Origin: Glaciimonas sp. CA11.2 | Lineage (GTDB): Bacteria > Pseudomonadota > Gammaproteobacteria > Burkholderiales > Burkholderiaceae_D | Length of the DNA: 64,000 nt | Direction of reading: 5' to 3' | NCBI RefSeq assembly: GCF_034314045.1 | Contig: NZ_JAVIWL010000001.1 | Span: 5,146,001 to 5,210,000 of the forward strand | Shown: positions 20,289 to 29,185 of the stretch, in pieces | Layout of the letters: each line of letters opens with the position of its first letter | Numbering within the stretch: position 1 is the stretch's first letter | Made by a program: the position numbers and the translations under genes | The notes under the pieces: generated by a model | What the model was told of the DNA's origin: nothing | The model's input: only the letters and a program-made list of their open reading frames with translations | The model's database searches: none

Positions 20289-21683
20289 TTAAAAGTTCAT
20301 AACAGCATCCGGTTTTTCCATCAGAATCACCCGCTTAAATTCTGCTTGTATGCGCGCTAGTGCATCTTCCGATTCGGCCTCAAAACGCATGACTGCCACC
20401 GGCGTGGTATTCGATGCCCGCACCAATCCAAAGCCATCCGGATATTCCACGCGTAAGCCATCAATCTTGATAATGTCATCCGCACCGGGAAACTCCGCTT
20501 GCTGCTGTAAAGCGGCAATCAGCGTAAAGTTCTCGCCCTCGGCCAAGGTCAATTGTAATTCCGGCGTGCTAGTCGATTGCGGTAGTGCGTTCAGCACCGC
20601 TGAAGGATCACTCTCCCGACTCAACAATTCCAGCAAGCGGACACCGGCATACAAGCCGTCGTCAAAACCATACCAGCGGTCTTTGAAAAACACATGCCCA
20701 CTCATCTCACCGCCCAGCGGCGCACCGGTCTCGCGCATCTTCGCTTTGACCAGTGAATGGCCGGTTTTCCACATCAGCGGCTTGCCACCGTGCTGCGTAA
20801 TCCATGGCGCCAGATGGCGCGTACATTTAACGTCGTACAAAATTTCCTGGCCCGGATGACGGGTCAGGACATCAGCGGCAAACAGCATCAATTGCCGATC
20901 CGGATAAATGATTTGACCATCTTTGGTGACGACGCCCAGACGATCGCCATCGCCGTCGAACGCCAGGCCAATTTCTGCGTCAGAGGTTTGCAGCGCCCGA
21001 ATGACATCCTGTAAATTCTCCGGATGCGCCGGATCGGGATGATGGTTCGGAAATGTTCCGTCCACCTCACAAAACAATTCTTGTACTTCGCAGCCGAGGG
21101 CGCGATACAGTTCACCAGCAAACGCACCCGCCACGCCATTGCCGCAATCGACAACGATCTTCATCGGCTTTGCCAACGTCACGTCGCTGAGGATGCGTTG
21201 CAGATAGGTGTCCTTGATATCGTGCGTGCTGTAATGCCCCACATTCTGCGTCTGCTCGACCGTGCGGCTAACCGCATCCGTCGCAATCGACTGATACAGT
21301 GCCTGAATGGTTTCGCCATAAATCGCCTCGCCCGCCAAAACCATTTTGAAGCCGTTGTAATCGGGAGGATTATGGCTGCCAGTCACCATGACGCCGGATT
21401 GTGTGTCCAGCACATGGGTCGCAAAATACACCATGGGCGTGACGACGACACCGAGATCAATCACGTCGACGCCAACATCCTGTAACCCTGACGCCAGGGC
21501 TGCGGTCATTTCGGCGCCAGATAAACGGCCATCACGACCGATCACAACTGTCTTTTGCCCCTTAGCGATGGCCGCTAGGCCAAAAGCCTGACCGATATGA
21601 CGCGCGATGCCAGCGTCAAGCGTTTTGCCAATAACACCGCGGATGTCGTAGGCTTTGAATATCGAATTTTGGAGTGGGAGCAT
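20289..21683 (-). CDS. manB: Phosphomannomutase/phosphoglucomutase
   Basis: A 464-residue alpha-D-phosphohexomutase (AlgC/XanA type) converting mannose-6-P to mannose-1-P and glucose-6-P to glucose-1-P. Domain 1 active-site Ser in GVMVTGSHNPPDYNGFK; domain 2 metal site GLAFDGDGDRLGVV; domain 3 GGEMSGHVFF; domain 4 phosphate loop RASNTTPVAVMRFEA. The start at 21683 (MLPLQNSIFKAYDIRG) matches homologues; an upstream TTG would add five residues. It precedes gumK and follows manC in transcription order and supplies sugar-1-phosphates for GDP-mannose and UDP-glucose. Confidence 0.93.
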   Translation of the reverse strand: MLPLQNSIFKAYDIRGVIGKTLDAGIARHIGQAFGLAAIAKGQKTVVIGRDGRLSGAEMTAALASGLQDVGVDVIDLGVVVTPMVYFATHVLDTQSGVMVTGSHNPPDYNGFKMVLAGEAIYGETIQALYQSIATDAVSRTVEQTQNVGHYSTHDIKDTYLQRILSDVTLAKPMKIVVDCGNGVAGAFAGELYRALGCEVQELFCEVDGTFPNHHPDPAHPENLQDVIRALQTSDAEIGLAFDGDGDRLGVVTKDGQIIYPDRQLMLFAADVLTRHPGQEILYDVKCTRHLAPWITQHGGKPLMWKTGHSLVKAKMRETGAPLGGEMSGHVFFKDRWYGFDDGLYAGVRLLELLSRESDPSAVLNALPQSTSTPELQLTLAEGENFTLIAALQQQAEFPGADDIIKIDGLRVEYPDGFGLVRASNTTPVAVMRFEAESEDALARIQAEFKRVILMEKPDAVMNF

Positions 21684-21765
21684 AATTTTTTTAGTCAATT
21701 TAACTTAATTGGTTAGAGGCACATAAGCCCCAACGGAAGCGCATTAGAGACAACATCTCTTTGCC

Positions 21766-23184
21766 TTAACTACGTTTATATATATCCTCGAAACGAACAA
21801 TATCGTCCTCTCCCAAGTAACCGCCTGACTGTATTTCGATCAAATGCAATGGCATTTTTCCTGGATTTTCTAACCTGTGCTTAACGCCTATCGGTATGTA
21901 AGTGGACTCATTTTCGGTGAGAAATTTTTCATCTTCTCCGCAGGTAATGCGTGCTGTACCACTCACCACCACCCAATGTTCGGCGCGATGATGATGCATT
22001 TGGAGCGACAATTTTCCTCCTGGATTAACGGTGATACGCTTAACCTGGAAGCGATCACCTATATCGATTCCCTCATAACTTCCCCAAGGTCGGAACACAC
22101 TTGTATGATTCAAATGTTCGGTCCGTTGATTCTCCTTAAGATCATTGACGATTTTTTTGACATTTTGGACCTGATCTTTGTGCACTACCAACACCGCATC
22201 TTTGGTTTCTACGACGATCAAATCCTCGACCCCGACGACCGCCACAAAACGACTTTCCGCTCTGATCATGGAGTTTTTTACGCCATCGGTATAAACGTCG
22301 CCTCGCAGGACATTCCCATCTATATCAGCATCCAGTATTTCCCATAAAGCAGACCATGATCCAACGTCGTTCCAACCGATTTCGGATGGCACAACGACGG
22401 CATGCGTAGTGTGCTCCATGACGGCGTAATCAATCGACTCTCCTGGACAAACGGCAAAGGAGGTCTCATCCAAACGGCAAAAATCGAGATCACGATAAGC
22501 GCCGCTGAACGCCTTATCGCAACTTTCTGCTATAGCGGGACGGAAGGCGTGGAGCTCTTCAAGATAACGCGATGCCAAGAATAGAAACATGCCGCTATTC
22601 CAGCTATAAGCTTTATCCGCAACAAAAATTTCGGCCGTGGCACGGTCAGGCTTTTCCACAAATTTGTCGACTGTGTAACAACCATCCGTTCCTTCCAGAG
22701 CTTCACCGCGCCGGATATATCCATACCCCGTCTCGGGGCCGGATGGGACGATACCAAAAGTCGCAAGCGCGCCACTGCGCGCCGCTTGCGCCGCACGCTG
22801 CAACGCCACATGAAAAGCCTCGACATCAGCAATCACATGGTCTGCTGGCAGCACCAGCATCAGCGCTTCCGTATCTTCTTTCAATAAAAAATGTGCCGCT
22901 ACGGCGACCGATGGCGCGGTATTTTTGCCTTCAGGTTCCAGCAAAATACCTAATGGCGCTACGCCAATGGCCCGCAATTGTTCAGCCACTAGAAAACGAT
23001 GCTCATTACCGCAAGTAATTAACGGCGGCATCAACTCGGACCACTCCGACAACCGTAATAATGTCTCTTGCAACATCGAAAAATTCGAGCAGAGCGGCAG
23101 CAGTTGCTTTGGCAGCGCCTCACGCGAGAGCGGCCATAAGCGCGTTCCAGAACCTCCGGCAAGGATAACGGGATAAATTCTCAT
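21766..23184 (-). CDS. manC: Mannose-1-P guanylyltransferase / mannose-6-P isomerase (bifunctional)
   Basis: A 472-residue XanB/AlgA-type enzyme. N-terminal nucleotidyltransferase: VILAGGSGTRLWPLSREALP, VLPADHVI, FVEKPDRATAEIF, ESIDYAVMEHT, and GWNDVGSWSALWE. C-terminal cupin isomerase domain from about 345: FRPWGSYEGIDIGDRFQVKR, LQMHHHRAEHWVVVSGTA (metal His), YIPIGVKHRLENPG. It makes GDP-mannose for the GumH mannosyltransferase. Its start overlaps the stop of the upstream NDP-sugar synthase by 4 bases. Confidence 0.95.
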   Translation of the reverse strand: MRIYPVILAGGSGTRLWPLSREALPKQLLPLCSNFSMLQETLLRLSEWSELMPPLITCGNEHRFLVAEQLRAIGVAPLGILLEPEGKNTAPSVAVAAHFLLKEDTEALMLVLPADHVIADVEAFHVALQRAAQAARSGALATFGIVPSGPETGYGYIRRGEALEGTDGCYTVDKFVEKPDRATAEIFVADKAYSWNSGMFLFLASRYLEELHAFRPAIAESCDKAFSGAYRDLDFCRLDETSFAVCPGESIDYAVMEHTTHAVVVPSEIGWNDVGSWSALWEILDADIDGNVLRGDVYTDGVKNSMIRAESRFVAVVGVEDLIVVETKDAVLVVHKDQVQNVKKIVNDLKENQRTEHLNHTSVFRPWGSYEGIDIGDRFQVKRITVNPGGKLSLQMHHHRAEHWVVVSGTARITCGEDEKFLTENESTYIPIGVKHRLENPGKMPLHLIEIQSGGYLGEDDIVRFEDIYKRS

Positions 23185-24413
23185 AGACCATCCTGCGTCA
23201 TGGCAGCCGTGGTCCCTACTCTTGCTTTTGACCCAGAATCCAACTGATAGTCCGACTTGGAATCTAACTTAGAATCAATTTTAGATTCAGATTCAGCTGG
23301 AGATTCTGGCGGCTTATCGCGAGCATCACCCCATTCATGCTTGCCCGATTCCGGTAAATGAAGCATCTCACCAGCACGGTTCACGCTATATTCCTTGACC
23401 ACAACCATTTCTTCCAGATAAGCGTCGGGCAGTATTCGCGTGTATTCAAACAACACACTACGCACCACTTCAGAGCCAGAACATACATGGCTGCCGTGTC
23501 CGATCCAGGTTGGTCCAATGATGGTGCAACCGGCCTCAATCAGACAACCGGCACCAATATAAACTGGCCCTTGAATGGTGGTACCGTTCCAATCTATGCT
23601 GGTATTAAGGCCGACCCATACCCCATCGGCGATTTGCGTCCCTGGCACTTCCAGCTGCGCTACTTCACCCAACAACACGCTTTGCAACACACTCCAGTAA
23701 TCGGTCACAGTACCAATATCAATCCAATTGAAGTACCTTTGCTGCGCGTAAAATGGCAGGCCTTTTTCGGCCATCAGCGGGAACAGATCGGAGCCGATGT
23801 CGAACATTGTGCCAACAGGTATCAGATCAATGGCCTCCGGCTCAAAGATATAGATGCCGGTACTAGCGAAATTAGAGAGTGCGTCTGCCTCTTTCGGCTT
23901 CTCCTGAAATGATTTTATGCGTCCATCAAGATCCGTCACCACCACGCCATAGCTATCCACTTTATCCCAAGGCACCTCCTTGGTGACAACGCTTACCATT
24001 GCACCTTTTTTCTTATGCTCAAACAGTGCGGACGTCAGATCCAGATCAATTAACGCATCGCCGCAGATCACAATAGTCGTATCATCAAAAAAATTCGCAA
24101 ACTCCTGAATTTTCTTGATACCCCCCGCTGAACCTAACGGTTCGGGAATGACCTCGCCACTATCATTGATATAGCCTTCAAACGAATAGCCAATCTGAAC
24201 CCCGAATTGACTACCGTCCCCAAAATACTCTTCGATTTTGTGATGTAAATAGCTAACATTCACCATGATGTCACGCACGCCGTAACTAGCAAGATACTCG
24301 ACCAGATAAGCCATTACGGGCTTGCCCAAAATCGGTATCATCGGTTTGGGAAGATCATAGGTCAGAGGACGAACGCGCGTGCCCTTGCCTGCCGCTAAAA
24401 TCATTGCTTTCAT
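23181..24413 (-). CDS. NDP-sugar synthase (nucleotidyltransferase with left-handed beta-helix)
   Basis: A 410-residue protein with an N-terminal nucleotidyltransferase domain (MKAMILAAGKGTRVRPLTYD, PKPMIPILGKP, VICGDALIDLDL, SFQEKPKEADALSN, FNWIDIGTVTDYW) and a hexapeptide-repeat C-terminal part (VWVGLNTSIDWNGTTI, VYIGAGCLIEAGCTIIGP). Its base specificity (GDP-mannose or UDP-glucose) cannot be decided. After about residue 365 there is an odd hydrophilic tail with DSK/DSG-type repetition (KIDSKLDSKSDYQLDSGSK) not typical of the family. It lies in the exopolysaccharide operon between gumM and manC. Confidence 0.85.
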   Translation of the reverse strand: MKAMILAAGKGTRVRPLTYDLPKPMIPILGKPVMAYLVEYLASYGVRDIMVNVSYLHHKIEEYFGDGSQFGVQIGYSFEGYINDSGEVIPEPLGSAGGIKKIQEFANFFDDTTIVICGDALIDLDLTSALFEHKKKGAMVSVVTKEVPWDKVDSYGVVVTDLDGRIKSFQEKPKEADALSNFASTGIYIFEPEAIDLIPVGTMFDIGSDLFPLMAEKGLPFYAQQRYFNWIDIGTVTDYWSVLQSVLLGEVAQLEVPGTQIADGVWVGLNTSIDWNGTTIQGPVYIGAGCLIEAGCTIIGPTWIGHGSHVCSGSEVVRSVLFEYTRILPDAYLEEMVVVKEYSVNRAGEMLHLPESGKHEWGDARDKPPESPAESESKIDSKLDSKSDYQLDSGSKARVGTTAAMTQDGL

Positions 24414-24502
24414 GTTTCACCTCTTAAAATTTAATTTGGAATATCGTCAATATGATCAGGTTGCTATCTATCCCTCGCCCAGCAAATTCAGTACATTCCA
24501 CT

Positions 24503-25279
24503 TCAGGCTTTCAGGTTTGTTGCATGGTTTGTATGTCTGTTGGAACTATCGCCCCGATGCTTGCGACACAAAAGCAGAAATCGCATGATGTCAATGGTGT
24601 AGCGGCGTAATAGTCGACGTGGTTCAAGACACAATCGATATAACCATTCGAGACGTGTGCGTTGGATCAAACTAGGCGCTCGCGCTTTATCCCCACTCCA
24701 AAAATCGAATAATGCACCAACGCCGATCACGACATTTGCATGCAATGTCTGGCGACTCAACAGTATCCATTCCTCCTGAATCGGATTGCCGAGAGCCACT
24801 AATACCACTTCTGCCTCAACCAAATTGATCGCCTTAATCAACGCGGCATGATCATGTTCAATCCCGGTATAACCGTCGCAAGTACCAACGACCGTTTGTC
24901 CAAGGTTCATGCGGACATGTTCCGCTGCTTTGGCGAGGACTTCAGGCTTTCCTCCCAACATGAACACCCGTAGCGGTCTTTTCGCGCAAGAAAAGAAATA
25001 CGGTATGAAATCTGTACCGTTTAAATTTTCTTTGAATTTATCACGACGAAATAGAAACGCAGCGATATCCATTCCAATACCATCATTAACAATCGCTACC
25101 GAATCGCTCTTCATCGTTCCCAAAAGATAGCGACATTGAACGATGAAATTGGTATTTGCAAAAAATAGTGACACTTTCTTTTTGCCCTGCACTATTTGGC
25201 GCAAATACCTGGCCAACACTGGTGAAGTGGTTTTAATGACCGGGTAACCCGCGATCGGAATAAATTTTTCTTCACTCAT
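24503..25279 (-). CDS. gumM: WecG/TagA/[10 protein letters not shown] glycosyltransferase (GumM-like)
   Basis: A 258-residue GT26 enzyme. Family features: FANTNFIVQCRYLLGT, AIVNDGIGMDIAAFLF (conserved ND-G-G), RVFMLGGKPEVLAKAAEH, VVLVALGNPIQEEWIL and VVIGVGALFDFWSGDKARAP, then WLYRLCLEPRRLLRRY. GumM in Xanthomonas adds the second backbone glucose (beta-1,4) to Glc-PP-undecaprenol; assignment to GumM rests on family plus neighbours. The ATG at 25279 follows a clear AGGAG with 6-base spacing; the frame could be extended to 25324 without support. Confidence 0.85.
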   Translation of the reverse strand: MSEEKFIPIAGYPVIKTTSPVLARYLRQIVQGKKKVSLFFANTNFIVQCRYLLGTMKSDSVAIVNDGIGMDIAAFLFRRDKFKENLNGTDFIPYFFSCAKRPLRVFMLGGKPEVLAKAAEHVRMNLGQTVVGTCDGYTGIEHDHAALIKAINLVEAEVVLVALGNPIQEEWILLSRQTLHANVVIGVGALFDFWSGDKARAPSLIQRTRLEWLYRLCLEPRRLLRRYTIDIMRFLLLCRKHRGDSSNRHTNHATNLKA

Positions 25280-25348
25280 GACCCACTCCTGAAAAAACCT
25301 CAACACCATAAAAGTACAATCCATTTCCGTATGTTCTTAAGACGCCAT

Positions 25349-26842
25349 TTAGCGCACAAAAAAACGACGGAATCGCAAAGCAGCAAGCAACATCTCGTGC
25401 CATGAACTATTCACTGCGCGAATTTTCCAACCAGTAATAGCTACGATAAATGGATACAGCAAGCAGACAATCATTACGCCTCCCGCAACCAGCGTCACGT
25501 CGGTAAAGTGTGGAGGCATCATTAGAAGATAAGCACCCAATCCCAAAAACAATATGATGCTGCCCACCAAAGGCGGTGCCAGCGCAAACCACATCATGCG
25601 AACGTCCAGACCCAGTGCGCGATTGAGCAAGGTTTGTGAAATAGGGAATACCAGCAAAAAAGCACCGCAAAATGACAGACTCATACCAATCAGTCCAAAG
25701 TGATAGAAGGCTGCAGACAATGCGGTTGCCAACATTAATTGGGCGATGCCAACCATTACCGGTATACGATTTTTCCCCATTGCAAAAAACAGGTAGTCAT
25801 TTAACTGGGTGATGGATGACAGGAGATACAAAATTGCAAGGGCGCCAATAGTTGGCGCTGCAGGTAACCACTTCGCCCCAAACACAGCCGTTATCAGAGG
25901 TTTCGCTAACACGGCTTGAAAACACAACAGCGGCGCAACGCAAAAGAACGTAATACCGAGTATTTTTAAATAGCCCTTTCTCAATGCTGCCAGATCCGTC
26001 CCTGCATTCGAAAACACCGGCAGCGCCACTTTGTGCATCGAACTGGCAATCACCAGATACACGGCTGACGTCACCCGCTTAGCCAAGTTATAAAGACCAG
26101 TTGCATACGGCCCAAGAAATATACTGACTAATAAAGAGTCGCCGTTGGTGTTGGCAAAGCTGAGCACACCCGACATTCCTACCTGACGAACATCATCCCA
26201 ATATCTACGCATCAATGCACGGTCGAATACCAACCTTGGCAACCAGCGACTTTGGGCCACCACCAGCGCCAGGCCAAGACCGGATGCGGTCACTTGTTGC
26301 ACCACCAGCGACATGCCGCCCCAGCCCTTGGTTGCCAGCGTGATGCCGACCACACCGCCAATCGATACCGATAGGATGGAACGAATAGCCAGTTGACGGA
26401 ACATCATATTGCGCACCAACCTTGCCTCATAAGCGCGCACCAGACCGTAGAAAAGTACAGAAGCACTCATCCCCTGCAAAACAGTTTTTAAATCTGGAGC
26501 ACGAAATAACGAGGACACCACTCCGGCCGAGAAAAACATTAGTCCTGCAAGGATTAATCCTGCCAATGTGCAGCAAGTAAAGACCCACGAATACAGACGG
26601 TCATTTGGTTCTTTGGTGCGCACGATCGGCATCGCTATCGCATCGAATACGACAAGACGGGTAAATAGAATAAAAAGATGGGCGACCGTCAACAAACCAA
26701 ATGCATCCGGTGCCAAAAAGCGCGCCAGCACCGCAAAGATGACGAATGACAATATCTGCTGGGCGAGGTTATCCACAATCGACCAGATCGATCCTGACGC
26801 GACGCCACCCGCTTTTTTTTGCTTTATTGCGCCCATTTCCAT
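25349..26842 (-). CDS. gumJ: Lipid-linked oligosaccharide flippase (Wzx, GumJ-like)
   Basis: A 497-residue membrane protein with about 12-14 transmembrane helices and the polysaccharide-biosynthesis/MOP-superfamily layout (GSIWSIVDNLAQQILSFVIF at the N-terminus, ARFLAPDAFGLLTVAHLFI, FSNAGTDLAALRKGYLK). It should move the undecaprenyl-PP-linked repeat unit across the inner membrane. The gene symbol is given by position and family among gum-like genes and is less certain than for gumK and gumH. Confidence 0.85.
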   Translation of the reverse strand: MEMGAIKQKKAGGVASGSIWSIVDNLAQQILSFVIFAVLARFLAPDAFGLLTVAHLFILFTRLVVFDAIAMPIVRTKEPNDRLYSWVFTCCTLAGLILAGLMFFSAGVVSSLFRAPDLKTVLQGMSASVLFYGLVRAYEARLVRNMMFRQLAIRSILSVSIGGVVGITLATKGWGGMSLVVQQVTASGLGLALVVAQSRWLPRLVFDRALMRRYWDDVRQVGMSGVLSFANTNGDSLLVSIFLGPYATGLYNLAKRVTSAVYLVIASSMHKVALPVFSNAGTDLAALRKGYLKILGITFFCVAPLLCFQAVLAKPLITAVFGAKWLPAAPTIGALAILYLLSSITQLNDYLFFAMGKNRIPVMVGIAQLMLATALSAAFYHFGLIGMSLSFCGAFLLVFPISQTLLNRALGLDVRMMWFALAPPLVGSIILFLGLGAYLLMMPPHFTDVTLVAGGVMIVCLLYPFIVAITGWKIRAVNSSWHEMLLAALRFRRFFVR

Positions 26843-26940
26843 AACTTTATATCCAGTTCTACTTTCATTTTTTCCCCGTTTCGGCTTCTGCTTTATAAGC
26901 TTCTACTAAATAGTAAAAACTCTCTAACCTCTACCAGTCG

Positions 26941-28020
26941 CTACATGGCCCGCTTCAATATCTCCACTTGCGGCTTTTCTCCGTTCTCATCGGGTTGGAT
27001 GCTGAACGGATAGCTACCTAACCATCTACCGGTAGACCAGTATGTCCAACCACCCCATGCAGAAGTGTTTTTGGTGCCGTCAACCAATGCTGATAAGGCT
27101 TTCAGGCACGCTTCGTTTGGTGCCACACCAAATTCACCCAGAAACAGACGTTGCTTGGTCGAAATTGCCCATTGCGTGATGTTGGCCATGACCGTCTTCA
27201 TGCGAGCGGTATCAACACAGGAGTTGTTGGTGCCAGAAGAATCAGCATCTGCGTATTGATGCGTTTCGAGCATGTAGTTATTGGCAGGATCGTGAAATGA
27301 CCTAAACGCGTCGGCGTTTGAGGTGCCTGCATCCTTAGAAAACCAGGAATGCGCGCCACTCCAGCCTCCTCCAGGAACTAAAATCAGATTCTTTGCACCT
27401 TTTTTTCGCAAGGCTAGAACGGTTTCCTGCGCGGTTGCTGCCCACTCAGCGGTCGGCAATTTACTGGGTTCGTTCATCAAACCAAACGCAACATTGGCAG
27501 GGTCTTTGAAAGAGGGCTGAAGACGCGTCCATAGGTCGACAAATGCTTCACGCGGGACATCAACAGAGCCAATAGGCTTGCTGCGATATTCACCATAATT
27601 ATGCACATCCAGAATCATACAAGCGCCGATGGAACGGGCATCGGCCACCGTGGATACAATCCTGTTTAACTCAGCGGAATCAAGTGCACCAAACAATTTA
27701 GGTTGCACTCGCTCCCATAGAAACGGCAGCCGAAAGGTATTCATTCCCAGCGACTGAAAATAACGCATATCGGCGATATCAGGATAAACATAATCTTTAA
27801 AAACCGTACCCGGCAGCTTCTGAGCAGCAAACTCTGCACCACTCAAATTGACGCCAACCAGCCGTTTGTTATCCAGACAATTAGCAACTGCCAAATGCGT
27901 CATAAGAAAGCATCCTATAAACATGCCAATGGAAAAAGCGCCTCGCGCTATGCGGGAAAATGCAAATGCATAGGAGCGACTTGCATTTTTAAGCATCGCC
28001 CTTAAGAAGATTTTCTTCAT
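26941..28020 (-). CDS. Glycoside hydrolase family 5 (cellulase-type) secreted enzyme
   Basis: A 359-residue protein with an N-terminal signal or anchor segment (GAFSIGMFIGCFLMTHLAVA, cleavage probably after AVA near residue 47) and a GH5 domain. Catalytic residues are visible: acid/base Glu in FGLMNEPSKLP and nucleophile Glu in LFLGEFGVAP. Other family motifs are MNTFRLPFLWERVQP, CMILDVHNYGEY and MLETHQYAD. The substrate is likely beta-1,4-glucan. Inside a gum-type cluster it could trim or release polymer with a cellulose-like backbone. Its start overlaps the stop of the upstream acyltransferase (ATGA). Confidence 0.9.
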   Translation of the reverse strand: MKKIFLRAMLKNASRSYAFAFSRIARGAFSIGMFIGCFLMTHLAVANCLDNKRLVGVNLSGAEFAAQKLPGTVFKDYVYPDIADMRYFQSLGMNTFRLPFLWERVQPKLFGALDSAELNRIVSTVADARSIGACMILDVHNYGEYRSKPIGSVDVPREAFVDLWTRLQPSFKDPANVAFGLMNEPSKLPTAEWAATAQETVLALRKKGAKNLILVPGGGWSGAHSWFSKDAGTSNADAFRSFHDPANNYMLETHQYADADSSGTNNSCVDTARMKTVMANITQWAISTKQRLFLGEFGVAPNEACLKALSALVDGTKNTSAWGGWTYWSTGRWLGSYPFSIQPDENGEKPQVEILKRAM

Positions 28021-29120
28021 CGTTCATCACTTTCACAGAAAAGGGGCTGGGCATTAGATGCCATTGGAAATAACGGAAGTATTTTTTTCTTAAAGCTATT
28101 TCCCATCGTTTTAATCAACTGCGCTCCAGGCTTTTCAACTAAATGAAAATTAAGCCAGGAGACAATCAAGACAATGACGGAAAATATGACCAGAAAAATA
28201 ATTTGAAGCGAGATCGACACCAGATCGTTGCTCTTCTCCGGAAGTAATCTCTGGAATAGATAAATGACCGGCATATGCAGTAAGTAAATTGAAAAACTAC
28301 ATTCGCCGCAGAAAACAATAAACTTATTTTCGAATAATAATTTTGCAATTGCGGAGGGAAACGTAAAGCTAAATACTAGAACCGCGCCAACCACAGCTGT
28401 CAAAATACTGCTATAAAATTCTTTATTGCTTAAAAATGGTAGCGGTAGGAGTCCACTTTCCATCACAATCATCAATCCGATCAACACTACGTGCAATGCA
28501 GTGATTGATTTTTTATCTTGCGTTGTTTTAATACTTGATCGGATCACACCAGCTATGACACCAAACAAAAAATAGTGTAGTTTTCCACCAATAAAAGTCC
28601 CTGGAAAAACATCCCGATAAGACAAAATTAGCACGCTTCCGATCACTAAAAATAGAATGCCGACGATATCAAATCGTGTTGTGTAACGGCTTGCAGCGGC
28701 CCAGATAATGACGAACAAGAAATAGAATTCAACTTCCGGTGTGATACTCCAAAAAACGGATACGTTGCCGGAGAACAAGAGATGGCGCAGAATATTTTTG
28801 CTTGATATCTCGTAGATAAAATTCGGATCAATATGTGTGTAGATGATGTAGGAAAGAAAAAGAATCACAAGATAAGCGGGCGCTATCCTAGAGAATCTGG
28901 ATATCGCATAATTCGTCACATCCAGCGCTGAAAAATTCTTTCCGATATATAGATACGCCATCAAAAAACCACTTAATGAAAAGAAAATCATCACGCCGAT
29001 TTCGCCTGAAAAATTTATTTTCAGTGGAAGAGAAAACCAACTCACTGCATGGGCGTAGACCACCATCAACGCCGCTAATCCGCGTAAACCGGTAATCGCA
29101 TCAATTCTCGTTTTTATCAT
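28017..29120 (-). CDS. Membrane acyltransferase (acyltransferase 3 family)
   Basis: A 367-residue polytopic protein starting with the family motif RIDAITGLRGLAALMVVYAH (catalytic His) followed by GVMIFFSLSGFLMAYLY. About ten hydrophobic segments follow and a short basic C-terminal tail. It resembles OatA-type O-acetyltransferases more than GumF, unlike the other acyltransferase of the cluster, so the two probably modify different positions. It is transcribed after gumH and overlaps the GH5 gene by 4 bases. Confidence 0.87.
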   Translation of the reverse strand: MIKTRIDAITGLRGLAALMVVYAHAVSWFSLPLKINFSGEIGVMIFFSLSGFLMAYLYIGKNFSALDVTNYAISRFSRIAPAYLVILFLSYIIYTHIDPNFIYEISSKNILRHLLFSGNVSVFWSITPEVEFYFLFVIIWAAASRYTTRFDIVGILFLVIGSVLILSYRDVFPGTFIGGKLHYFLFGVIAGVIRSSIKTTQDKKSITALHVVLIGLMIVMESGLLPLPFLSNKEFYSSILTAVVGAVLVFSFTFPSAIAKLLFENKFIVFCGECSFSIYLLHMPVIYLFQRLLPEKSNDLVSISLQIIFLVIFSVIVLIVSWLNFHLVEKPGAQLIKTMGNSFKKKILPLFPMASNAQPLFCESDER

Positions 29121-29185
29121 TTTTCATCAGACAGTTAGCTATTTTATAAATATTTTTTAAATTAAATTTAATAGACTGGTGCGCC

